Assembly (NCBI GenBank): GCA_021018815.1
Contig: JAITYX010000045.1
Coordinates: 1,922,001-1,986,000, forward strand
DNA: 64,000 bases
Source of the DNA: Talinum fruticosum
Lineage: Eukaryota > Streptophyta > Magnoliopsida > Caryophyllales > Talinaceae
Direction of reading: 5' to 3'
Shown piece by piece: positions 56,803-64,000 of this stretch (positions within the stretch are counted from its first letter, which is position 1; each line of letters starts with the position of its first letter). Below the pieces are notes generated by a model. That model had not been told where the DNA came from. It worked only from the letters and a program-made list of their open reading frames with translations, and made no database searches. The translations under genes were made by a program, and so were the position numbers.

Positions 56803-57649
56803 CACTACTATAAATATGACTTTTTATTACGGTGGATTTACTGACGGTTAAAAAGAAAAACCGTCATAAAAAATAAGGTGGTGACGTTTTTGTAAATAAC
56901 CAGCCTTGTATAACACCTATGACAACAGTTCTTTCAATGAACCGTCGTCATAGGATGAGCTATCACCGTTTGACTACGGTTCTTTCAAAGAACCGAACCG
57001 TAGTCATAGGTTGCATTTGACGACAGTTGTTTCATCGAATCTGTCATCAAATATGTCTCCAAATAGATCTAAAAATCCAAGAACTGGTACTTGCTATTTT
57101 TCATGCCCACTTCATCGGCTCTTTGTTCTCTACTCTCAGTCTTATCGGTCTCCACAGTTCCTCTCGTCCACTACTACGGCAAATATAGATCTAATCGGTC
57201 TAATACTTGTCGCGATAAGCTATCCTCGCCGTTGTACCTCTTTTTGCCTCTCTCCTTTCGCTCATTGTTTCCTCTCATCTCTTTTAGATGTAGTTATCCT
57301 CTCTTGCTTTGCATTTGTCGACTGTCATTGTGTTTCGTCGTCTAGCCTCTCGCTCACTCTCGCCGTGTTTCGTCGTTCTTCCCTTATGAATCTCTATCTT
57401 CTCTTATTTTTCACTTTACGTTATTTACAAAATTCAGATAGTATTTGCGGTAATTATGTGAATGTTGAGAATGTGAGTATTGTTTGAGATTATTGAAATG
57501 TTGAATCATTTATTGAGAATGTGGGTAATATTTATTTAGTTTGTTAAGTTGAAAATTCATGAAATGTTTCAGATTTTGAGAAGAGGGTTTAGGAGAGTTT
57601 AGGATTTAATTAATATAGGTAAATAGAATAATAGTTAGGATGGTAAATC

Positions 57650-58075
57650 GAAAGAATGTATCCAAATTTGTTTAGGGTTTAGAGAAATAGAAAGATAATT
57701 TGGATATAGGGTCATCCCCACAAACTTGTCATAAAGATAAATTTGTATCCAAATTTGCTTATTTTAATATGGTCATGTTGGGTGGATCCATTTATCCAAT
57801 TATCAAAATTGGTATCCAAATTTGGTTAGAGTTTAGAGAAATAGAAATATTTATGGTTAAGGGTTTGGGGGAATAAAAAAGTTGTGGTTTAGGGTTTAGG
57901 CAAATTAAAATATTTATATAAAGGTGAAAACGACATTTTTTAAAGGTATTTGGATATGAGGATACTCCCCAAATACTTGTCATAAAGATAAATTTGTTAT
58001 CAAATTTGTTTATTTTGATGATTTGATGTTGGGGTGGACTAATTTATCCGATTATCTAAATTCTTGATTTCCTTT
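57650..58075. repeat. Direct duplication in CACTA-4 left arm
   Basis: Near 57700-57810 and 57950-58075 the same text recurs with changes (CTTGTCATAAAGATAAATTT, GTTGGGTGGAT/GTTGGGGTGGA, TTTATCC.ATTATC), about 245 bp apart. Confidence 0.65.
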
Positions 58076-58214
58076 TGCTTGCAAGTTTGTTGTACTATAC
58101 ATAATCGTAAAATAGAGTACATGATTTTTTAAAGTTTACGTAATGCATAAGACAATAATGAATATGAATAAAATGTTGAGACCATCCATTTAATTTTCTT
58201 TAACTACCCCAATA

Positions 58215-58545
58215 CATAACTAGAACCGGAGTTCCCATAACCCTTGTGATCTTTAGCAATGAGGTCGGGTTCAAAAGGCAAGGCATACAGTCTATCTACA
58301 GCATGGGTCAGTCCATGAAGAATGGGAGGAGAGGTAGAGGGTTCATTGAAGAAAAGGGTGATAAAAAATAGGGAATTATTTATAGTTTTGTCATTGTTTA
58401 TCATCTTTTTCTCCAATGAATCCTTTACCCCTCTTTTCTTTCTTCGTGGATCGACCCATGTTGTAGATAGACTTTATGTCTTACCTTGTGAACCTGATTT
58501 CATTGTTAAAGACAACAAAGGTTATCGAGATTTCGGTTGTAGTTA
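58215..58545. repeat. Long inverted repeat (hairpin) in CACTA-4
   Basis: Arms of about 130 bp (58215-58345 and 58414-58545) are complementary at roughly four of five positions, with a loop of about 70 bp that is itself partly self-complementary. Each arm read outward encodes a similar peptide (AVDRLYALPFEPDLIAKDHK and VVDRLYVLPCEPDFIVKDNK), so a coding-like fragment was duplicated in inverted orientation. The two frames are 70 and 93 codons. The peptide is not recognised, though it may come from a transposon exon. Confidence 0.75.
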
Positions 58546-58691
58546 TGTCTTAGAGTCGTTAAAACAAATTAAAGGGATTACCTCAACATTTTATTCATAT
58601 TAATTGTACTATGCATTATATAAAACTTCAAAAAAATTCATGTCTAGTTTATGATAAATGTATAATACATTAAAATTGGAAGTAAAAAGGA

Positions 58692-58693
<2 letters not shown>

Positions 58694-58734
<41 letters not shown>
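58694..58734. repeat. TA microsatellite
   Basis: About 20 uninterrupted TA units. Confidence 0.95.
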
Positions 58735-58739
<5 letters not shown>

Positions 58740-59497
58740 TTGTATTTAAAAAAATAGAAAATTAACCACTATAAAAAACAATAACCAGTTACAACAATCG
58801 TCCGTGTTAGGAATATATACTAAGTAACAACATCTTTTTTGTTTTCATGTAATATGATAAATGACATGCTTAATTGTATATAATTGTGCTTATTTTTCTT
58901 AGCAATCTATGCTTTTCATAAAATTATCGTATGCATTTCATAAGCTTAGAAAACTCATTCAAAAATTTATACGTAACAAGTTATCCAAGGTTGCGATACG
59001 TGCATAAATGTGCATATAGCGCTCATGATATTATCTTGGTATGTATAGGTTTATGAATTGTCCGTGTTGGACAGTTTGAGAATTATTTGATAATAGGTTG
59101 TGTGGCTATTATAATCTTATCATAAATTTGACAATATATCATGGTGCTAATTTCCCCTCTCGTCCTTTGGGTGCAATCATGATAACGATGGGTTTGATGT
59201 GTATATCTTTACTTATATTACTATACAATTAATTAAGGATATACACATTAGCCATTTCCGTTTCGTACGTTATACTTGGAGGACTAAGAAGAAATGTTGC
59301 CGGAATTTTGTCAAATGTATTATAAGATTTTGCTACATAGTCTAGGGTGATATTATTCTTGAATGTGTTTAGGACTATCTATCCCCGTAGAAGGATCTTA
59401 GGCTCATGTCATATTATTTGTGCATAATTAAATTAGAAAGTACGTACACTTTTCGAACTATATGTTGTGACTTGCTTCTCGTTTTTATGGGTAAGGT

Positions 59498-60155
59498 ATG
59501 GATCAAGTGTGGGTTAATAGCGATAGGAGAAGTATAGAATATCGTGATGATGTTATAACTTTCTAGAGATTACCATCGATTATGCAACCAAATTCGGACA
59601 ATAATCCATATTTTGTCCGTGTTTAAGGTGTTTTAACTCCTCAAGATTGCCAACTAAGGTTGTAAAATATCACCTATATTAGCATGGGTTTGACACAACT
59701 TATAAGGTGTAGGTATAGCATGGGAAAGAGGAGTGTGTGAATACTGGCATACAAGAAGATGAAAGGTATAATGAAAAGGGAGCCAACGAGTATGGAATTA
59801 AAAGATCGACCGAAGATCCGGTTCGTGGAGTAGAACATGAATTAGTCGATCAACCACATGTATTGGAGCAATTGTTAGTTGATTCAAAGAAGCGTCTTTA
59901 CTCGGGGTGTGATAAATATACCCTTTTATCGGTTGTGTTGAGGTTGATAAACTTGAAAACAATTAATGACTGAAGTGACAAAACTTTTACGAACTTGCTC
60001 AATGTGCTCAAAGAAATACTCCTAGAAGGCAATGTCCTTCCCGAGTCATATATGAGGCGAAAAGGGTGTTGTGTCCTATGGGTATGAGGTATAAGAAGAT
60101 ACATGCGTACTCCAACGATTGCATATTGTATCGAAGAGAACATACACATAGACAT
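59498..60155 (+). pseudogene. CACTA-4 transposase, N-terminal part
   Basis: ATG 59498 opens MDQVWVNSDRRSIEYRDDVI, the transposase-associated domain that begins CACTA transposases (usually MDxSWM...YxxGVxxF). Later frames give DSKKRLYSGCDKYTLLSVVL and RLINLKTIND, then (frame changes) KKIHAYSNDCILYRREH and HECCKCGVPRYK, the zinc-like stretch before TNP2. Stops interrupt it at about 59565 and 59972. It should bind the element ends together with TNP2. Confidence 0.75.
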
Positions 60156-61320
60156 GAATGTTGTAAATGTGGTGTACCTCGATACAAATGAAAAACATCA
60201 ATGGAGAGAGTGTTAAGGGATCTCCCGCAAAGGTGTTGTGGTACTTGCCAATAATACTGAGGTTCAAGCGCTTGTTTTCAAGTGCAATTGATGCCAAGAA
60301 CATGACATGGCATGCCGATGGAAAAGTATGTGATGACAAGCTACGTCACCCTGCAGATTCTCCTCATTGGAAGAAGATCGATTCATTGTTCCTAGAATTT
60401 AGTAGGGAGGCATGGAATCTACATTTAGGTCTTTGTACAGACAGAACAAACCCCCATGGTGACTTCAGTAGCAAGCACAATAGTTGGCCTGTTCTTTTGA
60501 TTATCTACAACCTACCATCGTCGTTCCGTATGAAGCACGAGTATATTATGTTGTTAATGTTCATTTCTTGACCTAAATAGCTAGGAAATGATATAGATGT
60601 GTACTTGGCGCCTTTTGTTGAACATTTAAAGCTGTTGTGGGATGAAGGTGTTTCGATTTATGATGGATACCGTCAAGAGCAATTTACATTGCAAGCTATG
60701 ATCTTCAAGCATAATCAATGATTACGTGCGTATGGAAACATGTCTAGATACACCATCAAAGGCCATAAGGTATGCCCCATTTGTGCAAAGGGTACTTGCT
60801 CCTATTAACTTAAGCACGGAAAAAGACAGTCTATCTCGGACATCGAAATTTTCTTCCCTTTTCCCATCAATATTGTAAGAAAAAGAAAGCTCTCAATGGT
60901 AAAACCGAGATGGATTCTACTCAAACTCTATTAACAGGACATCAAATTTATAAGCAAGTGAAGGATCTTGATGTGAAGTTCAGCAAGCCATACGAGACAT
61001 CAATCCAAAAATGGTGAGTTGAAAAGGAGATCAATATTTTTTGATCTTCCATATTGGAAAGAGTTGTACGTAAGATATAGTCTTGATGTAATGCATATAA
61101 AGAAAAACATCTCGTGAAAGTTTCATTGGCACTCTTTTGAACATACTAGGGAAGACCAAGGATGAAGAGAAAGCACGACTCGATATGTGTAAAATAGAAA
61201 TACGAGAGGAATTAGTACTACCACTAAAGGGGAAGAGTACATATTTGCTTCCGGCGTCTTATAGATTAAGTAGAAGGTAAAAATAATGTTTGTGTGAGAC
61301 CTTGAAGAAACTCAAAGTGC
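60156..61320 (+). pseudogene. CACTA-4 TNP2 transposase core
   Basis: The frame at 60167-60571 contains VLWYLPIILRFKRLFSSAID, then MTWHADGKVCDDKLRHPADS, LHLGLCTDRTNPHGDF and WPVLLIIYNLPSSFRMKHEY, the TNP2 family (PF02992) signature. It continues after a stop with NDIDVYLAPFVEHLKLLWDE, YDGYRQEQFTLQAMIF and CPICAKG, and from about 61020 with SIFFDLPYWKELYVRYSLDV, MHIKKN and IGTLLNILGKTKDEEKARLD. Several frameshifts and stops. The protein cuts and pastes CACTA DNA. Confidence 0.9.
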
Positions 61321-61439
61321 CATAGGGGATATTCTTCAAACATCAGTAGACTCGTTTTGATGTTTAATTATAGATTAATCAGTCTTAAATCTCACGATTG
61401 TCATACTTTGATATAACAAATACTATCGGTTGCTACCCC

Positions 61440-61800
61440 AGTCATGATGTCAAAACAAGTCAAACAAGTCGATCACAAGACTTTGCTTCTTCTTCAATGC
61501 CATATGTAGAAAAGTCGTTGATTTAGAGAAATTGGATGATCTTGAGTGCAGTCGTGATCATTTCATTGTGCCAACTTGAGATGTACTTCCCACCTTCTTT
61601 TTTGATATCATGGTGCACCTAGTTGTGTACTTGGTGAGAGAAGTGTGATTTTGTGGCCTGGTTTTTTACCGATGGATGTACCTTTTGAGCACTTTATGAA
61701 AATTCTCAAAGGATATGTTAGAAATCGATACCGATCGGAAGCGTGCATTGTTGAGGCATATATAACCGAGGTGTGTTGAGTTCTGCTGTTAATACTACCC
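61440..61800 (+). pseudogene. CACTA-4 transposase C-terminal domain (DUF4218-like)
   Basis: Broken frames read ILCQLEMYFPPSFLI-type residues near 61560-61605 and LPMDVPFEHFMKILKGYVRN then RYRSEACIVEAYITE at 61660-61770. This is the DUF4218 block that follows TNP2 in plant CACTA transposases (usually ...YPVERYMKxLKGYVRN...EA.I.E.Y..EE). It confirms an originally full-length transposase. Confidence 0.8.
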
Positions 61801-61924
61801 CGAAATGGAAGTTGTTATTCGAAACATCAATTTATAGGGAAGATCGGTGGGCGGGGAAAACTAGGATAGATGATTCTAACAATCAGTCAAGACATGAGGT
61901 ATCAAGCATATTTATATTCTTCAA

Positions 61925-62857
61925 AACAGAGATTAAGTGCAACTGTTAAACACCGTGTCACTGTTTCTTATTTTGAAAAGCAAAAGCAACCAGCTTCTAA
62001 CCGTTAATCACTAGTAGACGAGAAAAGTCACTGTTTCAGGAGAGGCTTAGACATCGTGTCGGGGTTGTTTCTTTCTAAATCCGGTAAACTTCGACTTTGA
62101 GTCTAACTACTGTTTCCAAATCCGGTAAACACTAGTGGGTTGGACCATCTTTTGAGCAAGGGGCTAAAGCACAATGTTCATATATACAATGACTTCTTTT
62201 ACGAGGGACTTGGACTATTCGTTACAACGGCTAATGAAATTTCCCAATTCAGAATCAATCACAATGGCTAATTTTCCCTGTTGAGTATAAATAGAAACCA
62301 TCCTCTAAGACTCGAAGATTAACAACAAATGATTGCTAATCACAACTCAAATCTTTCTTTCGCAATCTTTTCCAATTGTCAACTTTGTACCTATTTTTTC
62401 TTAACTTCTTAGTTGAAAAGAAGTCTTGTAATCACTCTTACTTCAATTCTCTATAATATCCCTAGACCGAGTCGTAAGGATTAACTCAGCTCAATTATCC
62501 CTAGTCTGTAAAGGGTATCTCGGTTAGGAAGTACTTGGGACGAGATAAGGGAACTTCGTGCTTAGGAAAATCTATTGAATTGTCCAAGGGAGCAATTGTG
62601 TAAGAGTCGATCCTTGTGTTTTGTGGATTCAAAATAGTGAATTTGTCTTGGTGTCCGGATTGACACCGATCGTTGTTTTCCGCCCCAGGAGGGTTTCGAC
62701 ATATTTTTACGTGTTCTGTTTTTTGAGTTTATTCTAAACTCATAACTATTTTAATGAGTTCATACTTTGCGGAAAAATTTCTTATTTCGCAAAATTTTCT
62801 TCACACCCTAGTCACCCCACCTCTAGGATGATTCAAGCTCTCAAGAGCAAACCTTAA
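61925..62857. repeat. Truncated copy of LTR S, inverted
   Basis: The reverse complement aligns with 35260-36250 (shared TTCCCTTATCTCG, AAGTACTTCCTA, GAGCTGAGTTAA, AACAACCCCGACAC). The outer start lies at about 62857. About 600 bp of the other end is missing. It separates CACTA-4 from T3. Confidence 0.75.
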
Positions 62858-64000
62858 ATATGGAGTCTCATTTTGAGGCCGCCCGAGAGGAGAAATATAC
62901 TAGATTCTATGAAAGAACCGCCATCAAGGTTTTCGCTTCTACATTAGTCAAATCATAGAATTATCCTAAACTAAGTCATACATCACTACTCGCACTTTAT
63001 TTTTCATCGCATTCTTTATCTCGCATCCAAATAAAATCATCCTTAGTCTCTTCGGGTCTTGCATTTAAGTCCCTTCCTCCCCAAAAGTGGTCTTCTTTCA
63101 CATGGTCATAAACATCATCCTTTGGGTTGCAGAATAGGGAAGTCTACAGCAATTGAGTACCGTTAGAATCAAGGATCCAAAAGATTAGAGCACCTCACTA
63201 AGGAGTCCGACACATCTTCTCTTCGTTCGCATTACGTTCTATTTCGCAGTCTACACCAAGTGCAACAAGTTTCGGTGCATACCACACTCGGTCAAATCTA
63301 CTCTCCATCGTAAGACAGTACCTAGAAAGAGTTCCCTTTCAATGGATTTAATCCCACCAGTAGTAGTCACCTATTCTCACTTTGCTTAATAAGAACTTAG
63401 CCAAGGTGGAAACTGGGATGAATGATCAAGAAAAGAAGATAATATCTATATCGATGGATCTTAAGACTTATAAAAGCTATTAAGGATAGTAAGAGAGATA
63501 AAGAAGCGAAACATTTGAGAAAAGAAGAGAGATTAGGTCCTTTACCTCCACGTAGCTTCTCTCTTCGAAAATGTCCCAAACATGAATCCCCTAAGCATGA
63601 ATCTAAACCTCGGCCCGATCCACGTGTAGATCGGATAGAACATATGTTAAGGGAGTCATCCATGTTCAGTAATCATTATTTCGATCATAAGGGACTCACT
63701 TCAATCCATAAGGGTAAGCTACATCCAAAGTTTACCATGCCGGATATCAAGTTTAAAGGTTCCGAGAATCCCCATCATCACGTTCGCAACTTCTTGAAAG
63801 TAATGACTCTTAAGAACATTCTAGAAGACACTTACCACATCATCTTCCCATGGACTTTCAATACCGATGTAATGAAGTGGTACAATACTGGTTGACCCAT
63901 GAAAGGTTGCTAACTGGACTGATATGTACAAGGAGTTCCTACATCAATATCTGCTATGACATTAATTTGCCAGTCACTCTTAGAGACATGGAATTAATCA
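62858..64000 (+). pseudogene. Tat-like element T3, leader and gag N-terminal part
   Basis: This aligns with T1 (43040-43800, reversed) and T2 (28737-29560). Capsid text at 63515-63895 includes KLHPKFTMPDIKFKGSENPH, HHVRNFLKVMTLKNILED and the WTFNTDVMKWYNTG segment. A coiled-coil region precedes it (LAKVETGMNDQEKK). The frame breaks at 63500 and 63895. It runs off the window end, so the rest of this copy, with its own antisense genes, may lie beyond. Confidence 0.75.

Larger units (their letters stand above)
56803..61900 (+). mobile_element. CACTA-4, degraded CACTA transposon with TNP2
   Basis: A left terminus CACTACTATAAATATGACTT is at 56803, followed by subterminal inverted units (ACCGTCAT, GAACCGTAGTCATAGG). 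A complete set of transposase domains in order begins at 59498. No right terminus was found; the element seems to be cut by LTR S2 near 61925. I infer that the left terminus and the transposase belong together from spacing and orientation. Confidence 0.7.

Noticed and set aside
57011..57487. 158-codon frame starting MHLTTVVSSNLSSN as a gene
   Set aside because: Ser/Leu-rich, no family recognised, begins in the CACTA-4 subterminal repeats; could be an upstream exon but not supportable.

Overview
This window is plant (angiosperm) nuclear DNA. It is AT-rich and made almost entirely of transposable elements. No intact host gene, rRNA or tRNA gene is supported. The evidence for a plant is the element families: Ty3/gypsy chromovirus, Athila-like and Tat-like LTR retrotransposons, CACTA (En/Spm) DNA transposons with a TNP2 transposase, and several copies of a plant mobile domain (PMD) gene. 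The species cannot be named from the sequence. Nearly every reading frame is broken, so this looks like old, nested repetitive heterochromatin.

Layout. (1) 1-1583 is the 3' half of a PMD gene (copy T0). A minus-strand chromovirus, C1, is inserted in it at 1584-7283. (2) 7284-7671 is a short LTR-like scrap. (3) 7672-47089 is a large minus-strand Tat-like element, T1. Its 3' LTR is at 7672-8629 and its 5' LTR at 45054-47089. It is split by four later arrivals: the Athila-like element R (10385-22118, target-site duplication CTTGT), which itself carries the CACTA element CACTA-1 (16911-21142, TSD TTA) inside one LTR; CACTA-2 (22409-25018, TSD GTG); a purine-rich LTR-like block D (27413-28735); and a second, plus-strand Tat-like element T2 (28737-41663). 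T2 is in turn interrupted by a solo LTR S (35258-36841, TSD TAAAT). (4) 47090-51829 is an Athila-like element, A3, into whose gag T1 inserted. Its 5' LTR carries a solo LTR of R (48933-51154, TSD ACTTC). (5) 51828-54695 holds microsatellites, a repeat field resembling a CACTA subterminal region, and anonymous AT-rich DNA. (6) 54696-56187 is CACTA-3, a non-autonomous element full of AGCGACGGAA repeats. (7) 56803 to about 61900 is CACTA-4, with a degraded TNP2-type transposase and a long hairpin. (8) 61925-62857 is a truncated second copy of LTR S. (9) 62858-64000 is the gag start of a further Tat-like copy, T3.

Most notable biology. T1 and T2 both carry, between integrase and 3' LTR, genes transcribed against the retroelement. 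First comes a spliced PMD gene with a conserved TATA box just inside the 3' polypurine tract, then a second gene resembling the DUF7745 family. The same order and orientation occur in two elements that lie in opposite directions, and T0 has the PMD gene's 3' half too. The antisense PMD gene is therefore a family-wide module; the second gene is seen in T1 and T2 only, as different fragments. T1 and T2 have lost different parts of pol, so neither is autonomous.
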